A DNA stretch of 64,000 nt from the NCBI RefSeq assembly GCF_014206975.1, contig NZ_JACHOU010000009.1, positions 122,028 through 186,027 on the forward strand, given 5' to 3'. Positions 51,362 to 61,700 of this stretch are shown here, piece by piece. The notes below the pieces were generated by a model that was not told where the DNA came from, did not search any database, and worked only from the letters and a program-made list of their open reading frames with translations. The first letter of the stretch is position 1. Each line of letters opens with the position of its first letter. The translations under genes and the position numbers were made by a program. The stretch comes from Aminobacter aganoensis (GTDB taxonomy: Bacteria > Pseudomonadota > Alphaproteobacteria > Rhizobiales > Rhizobiaceae).

Positions 51362-53002
51362 ATGATTGCGAAGCTGACCTCGTCCGAGCGCCAAACCGCC
51401 GTTGTCATAGTTCTGCTGGTGGCGATCGCCGGCATCGCGATGGCGGCGGCAGGCCGGAACGCTCCATTGGGCGTACACGGATTGGTCGTGATCCTGTTTG
51501 CAGGCGCCCTCCTCTATTCGCTTCTCTCGGCCTTCTACGCTCCGGAACCCACGGAAGAACGCGAAGAGTCCTACTACGATGACCCGATCAAGGTCGGCAT
51601 CGTACTGGCGATGGCCTGGGCGCTGTTCGGCATGTTCATGGGGGTGTGGATCGCCGCACAACTCGCCTGGCCGAACCTGGTCTTCGATGCCGCGTGGTCG
51701 ACCTTCGGCCGGCTGCGGCCGACCCACACGACCGGCGTCATTTTCGGCTTTGGCGGCAATGCCCTTATCGCGACCTCCTTCCACGTGGTGCAGCGGACAT
51801 CGCGGGCTCGTCTCGCCGGCCAGATCAGCCCATGGTTCGTCCTGTTCGGCTTCAACCTGTTCTGCGTGCTGGCCGTCTCGGGCTACCTGATCGGCATCAC
51901 CCAGTCCAAGGAGTACGCCGAGCCGGAATGGTACGCGGACCTGTGGCTGGTCGTCGTGTGGGTGACCTATTTCCTGCTCTACATCCGCACGTTGGCTCGG
52001 CGGAAGGAGCCGCATATCTACGTCGCAAACTGGTACTTCATGGCCTTCATCCTGGTCGTGGCCATTCTTCACATCGTCAACAACCTCGCCCTGCCAATCT
52101 CGTGGGGCAGCGCCAAGAGCTACACGATCTGGCCGGGCGTCCAGGACGCCATGGTGCAGTGGTGGTACGGCCACAACGCGGTCGCCTTCTTCCTGACCGC
52201 CGGCTTCCTCGGCATGCTCTACTACTATCTGCCGGTTCGCGCCGGGCGGCCGATCTTCTCCTACCGCCTGTCGATCCTCAGCTTCTGGGGGATCACCTTC
52301 TTCTACATGTGGGCGGGATCCCACCATCTGCATTACACAGCCCTGCCCCAATGGGTGCAGACACTGGGCATGACCTTCTCTGTCATGCTGCTGGTGCCGT
52401 CGTGGGCATCGGCCGGCAACGCGCTGCTCACGCTCAACGGCGCCTGGCACAAGGTGCGTGACGACGCGACGCTGCGCTTCATGATGGCAGCCGCCGTGTT
52501 CTACGGCATCTCGACATTCGAGGGCTCGTTCCTTGCGATCCGTCCGGTCAATGCGCTGTCGCACTACACGGACTGGACCGTGGGTCACGTTCATGCCGGA
52601 GCGCTCGGCTGGGTGGCGCTGATCAGCTTCGGCTCGATCTACACGCTGGTGCCGTCGCTCTGGAAACGCGAGCGCATGTATTCGCCCGCCCTGATCGAGT
52701 GGCACTTCTGGCTCGCGATCGCGGGCACGCTCGTCTACGTTTTCGCGATGTGGAACTCGGGCATCCTGCAGGGCCTGATGTGGCGTACCTACACCGAGGA
52801 AGGCTCGCTTGCCTATTCGTTCCTCGACACGCTGGTGGCGATGTATCCCTACTATATCGCCCGGACCCTCGGCGGTTTCCTGTTCTTCGCCGGCACGGCT
52901 ATCGGCTGCTACAACATCTGGATGACGATCCGCCTCGTCCCCGCGACGGTCGTGAGCGAAGCCGATCTGCCCGCCACGCGCGCAGCCCCTGCGGGAGAAT
53001 AG
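51362..53002 (+). CDS. ccoN: cbb3-type cytochrome c oxidase subunit I
   Basis: This is the 546-residue catalytic haem-copper subunit. About 14 helices are present. The CuB/haem region shows WAGSHHLHYTALP and the haem ligand stretch GHVHAGALGW; RPTHTTGVIFGFGGNAL and WYGHNAVAFFLTAGFLG are further family landmarks. It reduces O2 at very low concentrations and is related to NO reductases, with some cbb3 enzymes showing NO turnover. It begins the ccoNOQP set and follows nsrR closely. ATG 51362 has the ribosome site GGAGGGGA. Confidence 0.96.
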   Translation: MIAKLTSSERQTAVVIVLLVAIAGIAMAAAGRNAPLGVHGLVVILFAGALLYSLLSAFYAPEPTEEREESYYDDPIKVGIVLAMAWALFGMFMGVWIAAQLAWPNLVFDAAWSTFGRLRPTHTTGVIFGFGGNALIATSFHVVQRTSRARLAGQISPWFVLFGFNLFCVLAVSGYLIGITQSKEYAEPEWYADLWLVVVWVTYFLLYIRTLARRKEPHIYVANWYFMAFILVVAILHIVNNLALPISWGSAKSYTIWPGVQDAMVQWWYGHNAVAFFLTAGFLGMLYYYLPVRAGRPIFSYRLSILSFWGITFFYMWAGSHHLHYTALPQWVQTLGMTFSVMLLVPSWASAGNALLTLNGAWHKVRDDATLRFMMAAAVFYGISTFEGSFLAIRPVNALSHYTDWTVGHVHAGALGWVALISFGSIYTLVPSLWKRERMYSPALIEWHFWLAIAGTLVYVFAMWNSGILQGLMWRTYTEEGSLAYSFLDTLVAMYPYYIARTLGGFLFFAGTAIGCYNIWMTIRLVPATVVSEADLPATRAAPAGE

Positions 53003-53005
53003 ACC

Positions 53006-53758
53006 ATGCCGGAACTTTTCCACCGCAAGCTTGAACGGTCGGCCATCGGCTTTGTCCTGGCGATCATCGCGGCGGCGAGCGTCGGCGGCATCGTCGAGAT
53101 CGCGCCCCTCTTCACCATCGACGAAACGGTCGAGGAGGCACCTGACATGCGGGTCTACACACCGCTCGAACTGGCCGGCCGAAATATCTACGTGCGCGAG
53201 GGCTGCTATGCCTGCCACAGCCAGATGATCCGCACGCTGCGTGACGAGGTCGAGCGCTACGGTCCCTATTCGCTGGCGGTCGAATCCAAATACGACCGGC
53301 CGATGCTATGGGGATCCAAGCGGACCGGGCCGGACCTCGCCCGGATCGGCGGCAAATATTCCGATGCATGGCATGTCGCGCATCTGATCAACCCGCGCGA
53401 TGTCGTCCCGGAATCCAATATGCCGGCATACGGTTTTCTCGGCCGCACGGCGTTGCGCACGGATGAACTCGCAGACCACCTCCGGGTCCAGAAGACGCTC
53501 GGCGTGCCCTATACCGACGAGATGGTCGAGAACGCGGCACGGGATGCCTACGGCCAGGCCGCTCCCGACAGCGACTTCGCCGCCGGCGTCACCGAGCGAT
53601 ATGGAGACGCCACCGAAATGAGCGCATTCGACGGGGTGGCGACCCAGCTCACCGAGATGGACGCGCTGGTCGCCTATCTGCAGGTGCTCGGCCGCCTGAC
53701 CGAGGCCGCCTACCAGAACACCGTGGCGCCGCAGGAAGCGCCCGATCCAAACGACTGA
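53006..53758 (+). CDS. ccoO: cbb3-type oxidase subunit II (monohaem cytochrome c)
   Basis: This is a 250-residue membrane-anchored cytochrome c. After the N-terminal helix (about 13-32), the haem-binding motif is CYACHSQ with C67, C70 and H71; the axial Met is in NMPAYGFL. The segment RPMLWGSKRTGPDLARIGGKYSD is standard for CcoO. It transfers electrons from CcoP to CcoN. The gene starts three bases after ccoN. Confidence 0.96.
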   Translation: MPELFHRKLERSAIGFVLAIIAAASVGGIVEIAPLFTIDETVEEAPDMRVYTPLELAGRNIYVREGCYACHSQMIRTLRDEVERYGPYSLAVESKYDRPMLWGSKRTGPDLARIGGKYSDAWHVAHLINPRDVVPESNMPAYGFLGRTALRTDELADHLRVQKTLGVPYTDEMVENAARDAYGQAAPDSDFAAGVTERYGDATEMSAFDGVATQLTEMDALVAYLQVLGRLTEAAYQNTVAPQEAPDPND

Positions 53759-53767
53759 GGCAGCGCG

Positions 53768-53938
53768 ATGGATCTCGACTACGACACGCTCGTCGCCTTC
53801 TCCAAGAGCTGGGGCCTGTTCTACCTGATGGGCTTCTTCCTCTGCGTGGTCGTCTACGCGTTCTGGCCGTCGAACCGGAAACACTTCACGCGCGCCAAGA
53901 CCAGCATTCTCGACCAGGACGATAAGCCATGGCGATAG
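53768..53938 (+). CDS. ccoQ: cbb3-type oxidase subunit IV
   Basis: This is a 56-residue protein with a single membrane helix (about 16-33, GLFYLMGFFLCVVVYAFWPS) and a charged tail (NRKHFTRAKTSILDQDDKPW), both typical of CcoQ, which stabilises the oxidase. ATG 53768 is nine bases after ccoO and the 3' end overlaps ccoP by ten bases. Confidence 0.92.
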   Translation: MDLDYDTLVAFSKSWGLFYLMGFFLCVVVYAFWPSNRKHFTRAKTSILDQDDKPWR

Positions 53939-54810
53939 AAGAACGCGATTCCGTCACCGGCCGCGAGACAACCGGCCACGAATGGAACGGCATCAAGGAA
54001 CTGGACACGCCCATACCGCGAGGCGTGCTGATGTTCCTGATCGTCACACATATCTGGGCGATCGCCTGGTGGTTCTTCGTCCCGGCATGGCCGCTCGGTA
54101 CGACCTACACGAAAGGTCTGCTCGGCGTTGACCAAAAAACCACCGTCGAAGCCCAGATCGTCGCGGCGCGGGAGGAGCGTGCTGCCATCACCCGACGCCT
54201 GGAGAGCGAGCCCTACGACACGATCCTGGCCGACGAACAGTTGATGACGGTGGTCCGCGGCGCTGGACGGCAGCTTTTCGGGGATAACTGCGCCGCCTGC
54301 CACGGGACCGACGGCCGTGGCCGCGCAGGCTATCCCGACCTGACCGACGACGACTGGCTGTGGGGCGGCGGGCCGGAGCTGATCGAGCAGACGATGCGCG
54401 TCGGCATCAACTCCCGCCATTCCGACAGCCGCATCGCGATGATGCCGGCTTTCGGCCGCGACGGCATGCTCGAGCGTGAACAGGTCAGGAACGTCGCCAC
54501 CTATGTCTACTCGCTGAGCAATCCGGATTACTCCACGGAGCAGAATGTGGCGACAATCGAGGCCGGAAGAGAAGTCTTTGCGGCCAACTGCGCCTCCTGC
54601 CACGGAGACAACGCCGCCGGGAACCGCGATATGGGCGCACCGAACCTGACAGACGATCGCTGGGTATACGGAGGAGATCTACAGACCATCATCAACTCGG
54701 TGCATGGGGGCCGCGAGGGCCACATGCCGACCTGGGACGAGCGTCTGACGACCACGGACATGAGGACGCTGGCACTCTATGTCCACGATCTTGGCAGGAG
54801 GCAGCCATGA
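53929..54810 (+). CDS. ccoP: cbb3-type oxidase subunit III (dihaem cytochrome c)
   Basis: This is a 293-residue protein with an N-terminal membrane region (about 33-55, beginning IPRGVLMFLIVTHIWAIAWWF) and two cytochrome c domains. The haem motifs are CAACH (C121, C124, H125) and CASCH (C221, C224, H225). The motif ELDTPIPR before the helix is diagnostic. It accepts electrons from soluble cytochromes or cupredoxins, possibly pseudoazurin here, and passes them to CcoO. Confidence 0.96.
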   Translation: MAIEERDSVTGRETTGHEWNGIKELDTPIPRGVLMFLIVTHIWAIAWWFFVPAWPLGTTYTKGLLGVDQKTTVEAQIVAAREERAAITRRLESEPYDTILADEQLMTVVRGAGRQLFGDNCAACHGTDGRGRAGYPDLTDDDWLWGGGPELIEQTMRVGINSRHSDSRIAMMPAFGRDGMLEREQVRNVATYVYSLSNPDYSTEQNVATIEAGREVFAANCASCHGDNAAGNRDMGAPNLTDDRWVYGGDLQTIINSVHGGREGHMPTWDERLTTTDMRTLALYVHDLGRRQP

Positions 54811-55001
54811 ACGCGAGCCTCCACCCTGCTCCGCGCCTGCGCCGGCTGGTCTGGGCCGCGGTTGCAGGGGGACTGCTTGTTTTCGTCGGCGCCAATGCGC
54901 ACCTGGCCTACGTCGCTTTCACCTCGCAACCGGACTGCGTGCCGCATTCGAAGGGTGCGGATGGGAACCACGACTATCGCGCCGCCAAGTCGGCATGCTG
55001 A
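54807..55001 (+). CDS. Small membrane-anchored protein downstream of ccoP
   Basis: This is a 64-residue protein with a single N-terminal helix (about 13-33, LVWAAVAGGLLVFVGANAHLAYVA) and a short tail facing the periplasm that contains PDCVPH and ends YRAAKSAC. The two cysteines and the His could bind copper or a haem, but this is speculation. It overlaps ccoP by four bases (ATGA), so it is co-translated. I do not recognise a named family. It takes the place where ccoG usually is, but is unrelated to CcoG. Confidence 0.75.
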   Translation: MNASLHPAPRLRRLVWAAVAGGLLVFVGANAHLAYVAFTSQPDCVPHSKGADGNHDYRAAKSAC

Positions 55002-55013
55002 GGAACAACCCGG

Positions 55014-55835
55014 ATGAGCGAGACCGACAAGTCCTACTGGCTGCTGAACGAGACCTCCGGCATCGGCGAAACGCGCGATCCTCGCCTGCAGCGCAATCTC
55101 CCCTTGATGGTCGGTTTCCGTTGGCTCTTAGCCGGCTGGAAGGACCTGTGGCACCGGCCAGCGGCCAGCCTTGCCTACGGGCTTGGCGTAACCCTGGTCT
55201 CGTGGCTCCTGGTCTGGATTCTCTTCGCCTTCGCCAGCGACTACATCCTGTTTCCCGCGCTTGCCGGCTTCATGATCGTGGCTCCTTTCCTTGCCATCGG
55301 CCTCTACGAGAAAAGCCGGGCACTCGAAGCGCGGTGGACCGTCGGGCTCGCGCAGATGCTGGCCGTTCGGCCGCAGTCCGGCAAACAGGTGTTCTTCACC
55401 GGACTGATGCTCTGCCTGCTGATGCTCCTTTGGATGCGCGCCGCCGTGTTTATTTACGCGATCTTCTTCGGCGTCACGCCTTTCCCGGGGCTCGAGCACA
55501 TCGCCGGCATGCTCTTCGGCACACCATATGGTTGGCTGATGCTGGCCGTTGGCATGTCGGTCGGCGGGCTGTTCGCGGCTTTCGCCTTCGCCGTCAGCGT
55601 GTTCTCCGTGCCGATGCAACTGGAACGGCGGGTCGACGCCATGACCGCCATGGGCACGAGCATGCGGCTGGTCTGGAACAACCTGCCGCCGATGCTTGCC
55701 TGGGGCGCCATGGTGCTCGCGCTGTTCGCGATATCGTTGGCGACGGGGCTCACAGGCTTGATCCTGATCTTTCCGCTCCTCGGCCATGCCACATGGCACG
55801 CCTACCGCGATATCGCGCAGCCGGAGAAGGCATAG
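55014..55835 (+). CDS. DUF2189 integral membrane protein
   Basis: This is a 273-residue protein with about six membrane helices. [26 protein letters not shown] and [20 protein letters not shown] are typical of the DUF2189 family, often found beside cbb3 genes in proteobacteria. The function is unknown; a role in oxidase assembly or copper delivery is inferred from the neighbourhood. It lies 12 bases after the small gene and 4 bases before ccoI. Confidence 0.85.
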   Translation: MSETDKSYWLLNETSGIGETRDPRLQRNLPLMVGFRWLLAGWKDLWHRPAASLAYGLGVTLVSWLLVWILFAFASDYILFPALAGFMIVAPFLAIGLYEKSRALEARWTVGLAQMLAVRPQSGKQVFFTGLMLCLLMLLWMRAAVFIYAIFFGVTPFPGLEHIAGMLFGTPYGWLMLAVGMSVGGLFAAFAFAVSVFSVPMQLERRVDAMTAMGTSMRLVWNNLPPMLAWGAMVLALFAISLATGLTGLILIFPLLGHATWHAYRDIAQPEKA

Positions 55836-55839
55836 TGGA

Positions 55840-58092
55840 GTGACCTGCTGCGCACCGGCAAGCGAAGCCGCCCTGATGATTGGACCGGGGCGCGACGTCC
55901 CGTCCGAAGAGATCAGGCTTGCCAGCCGCGACCTCGGCGACGGTCTCACCCAGACCGATCTTTCGGTACCGCAGGCTCACTGCGGCGCCTGCATCGCCGG
56001 CATCGAAGGCGCGCTCGCCGAACTGCCGGAGGTGGCTTTTGCCCGCGTCAATCTGACAGCGAAGCGCGTCTCGGTGAAGTGGCGCACTGACGGGCCCGTG
56101 CCGGACATGATCGCGGCGCTGCGGCGCGCGGGGCACGAAGCGACCTTGTGCAGTGCCGACGCGGCGGAACGAGACGCGGAAATGTCGCGGCTGCTCCGCG
56201 CCACCGCGGTCGCCGGTTTCGCGGCGATGAACATCATGATGCTGTCGATCTCGGTATGGTCGGGCTCGGACGCCGCTGCAAGAAACATGTTCCATTTAAT
56301 CTCGGCGCTGGTAGCGGTGCCCGCCGTCGCCTACTCCGGACGCGTGTTCTTCAATTCCGCCTGGGCAGTCCTCAAGGCCGGCCGATCGAACATGGACGTG
56401 CCGATTTCGGTCGGTATCCTGCTCACCCTTGCGCTCAGCCTTTACGACACGGCCACGGGGGCGCGACACGCCTATTTCGATGCCGTCACCTCGCTGATCT
56501 TCTTCCTGCTCGCCGGGCGGACACTGGACCACGCCATGCGTTCCAAGGCGCGGACAGCCGTCACCGGGCTCGCCCGGATGATGCCGCGCGGGGCAACCGT
56601 TCTGGAGGCGGACGGCAGCCGCAACTATCGTCCGCTCGCATCAATTTCCGTCGGCGACATGCTGCACATCGCCGTAGGCGACCGGATTCCCTCCGATGGA
56701 ACGGTTGTTTCCGGCACAAGCACGCTGGACTTGTCGATCGTCACCGGAGAAGCCGCGCCTGAGACTGTCGGCCCCGGCGCAGCGGTGTTGTCGGGCGCGC
56801 TCAGCCTGGACGGCGCGCTGGTGGTCAGGGTCGAGCGCCGCCCGCGGGACTCCTTCCTCGCCGACATGGTTCGGCTGATGGAGGCTGCGGAGGGCGGCCG
56901 CGCCCGCTATCGCCGCATCGCGGATCGCGCAGCGGCGCTCTACTCGCCGGTAATTCACACGCTGGCGCTGCTGACGGCCGTCGGGTGGATAGCCGCGACC
57001 GGAGACGTCTACCTTTCGCTGACCATCGCCATCGCGGTGCTGATCATCACCTGCCCCTGCGCGCTAGGGCTCGCCGTGCCGATGGTGCAGGTCGTCGCGG
57101 CCCGCCGCCTGTTCGAGCGCGGCATCGCCATCAAGGACGGCAGCGCGCTGGAGCGACTGGCGGAGGTCGACCACGCCGTATTCGACAAGACTGGGACGCT
57201 GACCATGGGCACGCCCGCCGTGACGCGTCACACAGTTGCCGAAGCCGACCTCGAAGCGGCCGTCGCGCTCGCGGCCGCCTCGCGCCATCCGGTTTCACGC
57301 GCGGTTGCAGCGATGCGCCCGGATGCCAGCCTGGCGATCGCGACCCGAGAGGTTGCGGGAATGGGCCTGGAGGGTATCGTCGGTGGTCACACCTACCGGC
57401 TGGGTCGTAAGGAGTGGGTTCTGGACGGCGAGACTTCGTCGGTTGCTGAGGCCGCCGCATGGCTCTCGCGCGACGGGCAACCGGTGGGCGCTTTCTTTGT
57501 GGCCGACCGTATACGTCCAGGTGCGGCGGCTGCGGTTCAGAGCCTTGCTTCGAGCCGCGTGGAGACGGAGGTTCTGTCGGGCGACCGTGCGCCGGAGGTT
57601 GAGCGCGTCGCCGCAGCGATCGGTATCCGCCGGACGACGAGCGGAGCTCTGCCTGAAGACAAGGTCAGACGGCTCAACAGGCTCGCTGCGGAAGGGCGTA
57701 AGGTGTTGATGATTGGCGACGGGCTGAACGATGCGCCGGCGCTTGCCGCCGCGCACGTGTCGATTGCCCCGTCGACCGCCTCTGACATCGGCCGCAACGC
57801 CGCCGATATGGTTTTTCTCGGCGCGAGCCTCGAAGCCGTCCCGCAGGCGGTCGGCATCGCAAGGGCGGCCAACAGGCTCGTTCGCCAGAACATGGCGTTG
57901 GCTGTCGCCTACAACATCGTCGTTGTGCCGATAGCCGTGGCCGGCTACGTCACGCCGCTGATCGCCGCCATCGCCATGTCGGCATCGTCCGTGCTGGTCG
58001 TCGGCAACGCGTTGCGCCTCTCGGCCAGACATGTGTCGATCGGCGCCCGGTCCGAGACCGGTTCTCCGCTGCCGCTCGCCGAGGCGGCATGA
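55840..58092 (+). CDS. ccoI: CcoI/FixI-type copper-transporting P-type ATPase
   Basis: This is a 750-residue P1B ATPase. The N-terminal HMA domain carries C48 and C51 (HCGACIAG), and a Cys pair at the extreme N-terminus (VTCCAP) is typical of FixI. The membrane metal site is TCPCALG (C405, C407), the phosphorylated Asp is D449 (DKTGT) and the hinge GDGLNDAPA is at 626-634. CcoI exports Cu(I) for cbb3 assembly. The start is GTG 55840 behind GGAGAAGG; the frame is open into DUF2189 but family homology starts at VTCCAP. It overlaps ccoS by four bases. Confidence 0.95.
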   Translation: MTCCAPASEAALMIGPGRDVPSEEIRLASRDLGDGLTQTDLSVPQAHCGACIAGIEGALAELPEVAFARVNLTAKRVSVKWRTDGPVPDMIAALRRAGHEATLCSADAAERDAEMSRLLRATAVAGFAAMNIMMLSISVWSGSDAAARNMFHLISALVAVPAVAYSGRVFFNSAWAVLKAGRSNMDVPISVGILLTLALSLYDTATGARHAYFDAVTSLIFFLLAGRTLDHAMRSKARTAVTGLARMMPRGATVLEADGSRNYRPLASISVGDMLHIAVGDRIPSDGTVVSGTSTLDLSIVTGEAAPETVGPGAAVLSGALSLDGALVVRVERRPRDSFLADMVRLMEAAEGGRARYRRIADRAAALYSPVIHTLALLTAVGWIAATGDVYLSLTIAIAVLIITCPCALGLAVPMVQVVAARRLFERGIAIKDGSALERLAEVDHAVFDKTGTLTMGTPAVTRHTVAEADLEAAVALAAASRHPVSRAVAAMRPDASLAIATREVAGMGLEGIVGGHTYRLGRKEWVLDGETSSVAEAAAWLSRDGQPVGAFFVADRIRPGAAAAVQSLASSRVETEVLSGDRAPEVERVAAAIGIRRTTSGALPEDKVRRLNRLAAEGRKVLMIGDGLNDAPALAAAHVSIAPSTASDIGRNAADMVFLGASLEAVPQAVGIARAANRLVRQNMALAVAYNIVVVPIAVAGYVTPLIAAIAMSASSVLVVGNALRLSARHVSIGARSETGSPLPLAEAA

Positions 58093-58361
58093 TGGGCTAC
58101 GCGATCTGGCTCGTCCTCGTAGGGCTCGCCATGGGGCTGGTGGGGTTGCTCGCCTTCCTATGGTCGATGAAGAGCGGCCAGCTCGAGGATCTCGATGGCG
58201 CGGCCGAGCGGGTGCTTTTGTCGGAAGCCGGCGAGCGGCCACTTCCCGATGATCCCGTGGCGGCACGCAAATCGTCCGACACAGCGGCTGGAACAGACTG
58301 CGCAGGCGCATCATCACAACTCGAGAGCATTAGAGGAGCGCCCCATGACGCGTATCGTTGA
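58089..58361 (+). CDS. ccoS: cbb3 oxidase maturation protein CcoS
   Basis: This is a 90-residue protein. The N-terminal helix and adjoining motif ([34 protein letters not shown]) define the CcoS/FixS family. The remaining 40 residues are a variable, hydrophilic tail. CcoS is needed to insert cofactors, including copper and haem, into CcoN. ATG 58089 overlaps the ccoI stop; a second ATG follows at once. Confidence 0.93.
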   Translation: MMGYAIWLVLVGLAMGLVGLLAFLWSMKSGQLEDLDGAAERVLLSEAGERPLPDDPVAARKSSDTAAGTDCAGASSQLESIRGAPHDAYR

Positions 58362-58476
58362 CAAGCCATTCGACTGGGTGGCCGGGCTGGCCTTCGCCTC
58401 CGGCGTCGCCGTGATGGTGCCGAGCCTGGCCGTGCTCGCGGTCACTCTGGGAGCGGTGATCTTCGCGCTTCTTTGA
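58345..58476 (+). CDS. 43-residue single- or double-helix membrane peptide after ccoS
   Basis: ATG 58345 has the ribosome site GAGGAG (58333-58338). The peptide [11 protein letters not shown] is followed by about 32 hydrophobic residues with a central Gly/Pro turn (VMVPSLAV). It overlaps the end of ccoS by 17 bases and ends the apparent operon. I do not know the family. It may be a small subunit or assembly factor of the oxidase. Confidence 0.65.
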   Translation: MTRIVDKPFDWVAGLAFASGVAVMVPSLAVLAVTLGAVIFALL

Positions 58477-58783
58477 TATGTCTTCCGGCGGGATCAGCAT
58501 GCCACATCTGCGCGGGAATGACGTTCACCCTCACTGGCCGCGCGAAAAACCACGTGCCCCACTAGGCAAGCGGGCCGAGCACCACGACGTCAGCCATGCC
58601 GTGGAAGTATCCGTAGGGCCGCCTGCCAGCAGCGGTCAGGCAAAATGTGGGAGTTCGGTGCCTCCTATCGAGGCGAGCATCGTGGACACACCCTCAAACG
58701 CCAAACGTACTTATGTAAACGGCGCCGCTTTCTGATCCTTCGAGGCTGTTGAGAGGACTACGTTCTTCTCCGCCCTCAATCCG
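58477..58783. other. Intergenic region between cbb3 operon and yhaN-like gene
   Basis: The two flanking genes converge here. I see no gene and no strong hairpin in these 307 bases. Confidence 0.4.
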
Positions 58784-61700
58784 TCAGGCGGTCTGGCCCG
58801 CTTCTGTGGTTTCACCCAGGCGATGCAGACGCACTACTGGGCAAACCCGTTGCGCGATCTCGCACAGATGATGGTGATGGGTGAGATAGATCACCTGACC
58901 GTTCACCGCCATCTCTGCAAACAGGCGAAAGGCCTCCTCCGCCCGAAAGTCGTCGAAAGTCTCCATGATGTCATCGGCGACAAACGGTACCGGGCTGCGG
59001 GCTTGTACGAACTCGTGATATCCGGCAACGCGCAACGCGAGATAGAGCTGAAAGCGCGTACCTTTGGAGAGCTCGTTGGCGGCTTTCGAACCCCCGGCGT
59101 CCGAAAGTGCAATGAGCATCTCGCCGTCCTTGCCAGGCTGGGCGGCAAGTCCGGTATAGGCACCACGGCTGATGGTACGGAACGCCGCCGAGGCGCGCGT
59201 CATCATGGAGCTGCGATGGCGCTCACGATAGGTGGCGAGTGCGTGCTCCGTGGCCGCGATACCGGCCCGAAGTCGAAGATAGCGCGTCGCGCCATCTTCA
59301 ATTTCCAGCAGCGTCGTGCGTCGGCGTTCCTCGATAGCCGCCACTCTGGCGTCGCCGCCGATCGCCTCTACCTCAGAGCGCGCCGCCGACCACGTCGCAA
59401 AGAGTTCGTGACAGCGCCGGTCCTGATCCTCAGCCCGGGCGTTCAAGTCAATCAGTTCCGCCTCCAACGCCGACCGGTCCGCAGCAGCGAGTGCGACCTC
59501 GACGGAGACAAGATCGGGAACGTGAGCAGCCTCCAAGATTTCGCGCTCAGCCGCCTCGGCCTGACCACCAAGCTCCAGTCGCCGCGCGACATCTGCCAGA
59601 CAGCTGGCCACCTTCGTCAAAGACGGCACGCCGAAAAAATCCGTCATTCGACGCTTCTGCTCTTCGTGGATCGCTGATTTTTCGGCGAGCAAGCGCTGGC
59701 GTTCTTTTACCTGCTCCAACCGATCGACGGCCCTCTTCCGGCGGTCGCTTTCGGCTTCGGCTTCCCGGATCTTCTCGCCAATACGCTGCGCCAGTTCAAT
59801 TACAGGCGCAGTGCCGGCCGGCACGCCCAACGTTTCAGCGAGGGCCAACACCTCTTCTCGGAACGAGGCTTGATCCTTCTCCATCTTCTCGATGCGGTCG
59901 ACGAGGCCTTCCCGCTTCTCGATCGCCGGCGCAAGATCGGCGATCGCGATCAGGATTTCACGAACGACGCCAATGGTTGGGATCTCGGCTGCCTCACCGA
60001 GCCAGCAGCCGCGGCAAGCCACGGCCCATGCGTTGTCCCAGACCTTCTCCTCAGCTTCGATCCGTTCGGCTGCACGCTCGCGCGAGGCCACGTCCCGGTG
60101 ACGGTCCTCCAGATTGGCTCGCAGGCGGCGCTGCTCGGTCTCTCGGTCGAGCAGCGCCTGGGCATTGGCGAGCAGCGTGTCGAAATCCGCATCAGGCTTC
60201 TGAGGCTGGCCGGCACGGCCGAGCGCAGTATGCAGCCGCGCCGTCGCAGCATCGGCATCAACCTGCGCCGCAAGAACATCCCGTTCGGCGCCCCTGACTG
60301 CATCCCGCGACTCGAGAGCCTTTTCACGGCGAGCCAGCCAATCCTCAAGCTCCGGCAACAAAGGCGACAAAGTAGGAAACGGCGACATGGCGCGGACCGC
60401 GATCGCTACTTGCGCATCGAGATCGCCCAATGCAACAACGGCAGCGTCCTTCAACTCAACCGCTCGCTCGAGATCGGCCCGTGCAACGGTGAGAACTTGG
60501 CCGTTCTGGTGCAGCTTCGCCAGATCGGACATATGCGACACACGCCCGGCATTGACGATATCGTCGCGACGCAAAGCCGCCTCGAACAGGTCAGCTGTCG
60601 CGAAGTCGAGAGTATGCCGGTGCGCAGCCCATGCCTGCTCACGCGACATACGAATCTCGGCCGCCTCCTGGTCGGTCACAACGCCCGTGACAGAAGAGAA
60701 GCCTATGCATTCTGCTTCCAGGTGTCGGAGCTGGGTGGTCAGCCGCTCGATCTCATTTTCCTGCCGGGCAAGCACTGCCTCCGCGGCGGCGCACTCAGCC
60801 TTCCAGCGTCGCACCGTTTCGGAACTCGGGCATGACATGAGGGCGAGATCGTCAGCCCCGCCCTGCCAGGGGCGCAGCACCGACAGGCGATCTGCGAGTA
60901 TTTCCAGCGCTGCGGCGCGAGCGCGTTCGGCTACGTGCTGCCGGACACGGTGATCGGCAGAACGCATCGCCTCCAATGTGCTCGCAAGTTCAGCAATCGA
61001 TCGATCTCGCTCGGGCGTCGCTTGCGCGTTGTCGCCGGTCACGGGTAACGCTTCCGCAACCTCCCCAAGACGACGGCGTGCTTCCGCGAGCTCTTTCCCA
61101 GCATTCCGGAGTTCTGCGTCGATTCCTGAACGGGCTTCGACAAGCTCGCGCAGCCGGCCGGCGGTGGTGGTCGTCAGCACGAGGCGACGGGGTTCGGCTT
61201 CTCCTTCCCGCTCGATGCGATCAAGAATCGTCGAAATGGAGCGATCGATTTCGCGCTGTTGTAGCCGCCTCTCGGGGATGTCCTTCTCGGCCGTCACATG
61301 GCGAGCACGCAGGTCGGCGAGCCTGTCCACCCGCTCGGCAAGCCGCAGCGCAGCCTCGTCCACTGTGATCGCCGCAATTTCGGCCTCAAGCCGAGTGATG
61401 TCCTCGGTTATGGCGGTCGACTGAACGCCAAGCTCAATCTCCTCCTTCTGCAAACCTGGCAATTCGCTTGCCCACGCTGGCGGCGCTTCGGGCACATCCG
61501 CAACCATAGCGAGTTGCTCGCGAATGCTGCGGAGCGCCGCCAGTCGCGGTAGCGCGATGAGATAACCCTGAATCTCGTTGATACGTGCCTGGGTTCGGGT
61601 GCGCTCGGCGCCCGCCTCGTCATAGTGCGTCCTCGACCGGTCCCGCGCTTCAACGAGCCGCGCATGATCCGATGCCAAGGTATCGAATTGTTCCCGCTCC

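Noticed and set aside
51254..53218. 654-codon minus-strand frame opposite ccoN
   Set aside because: Same type of antisense shadow; the plus strand encodes an unmistakable CcoN.
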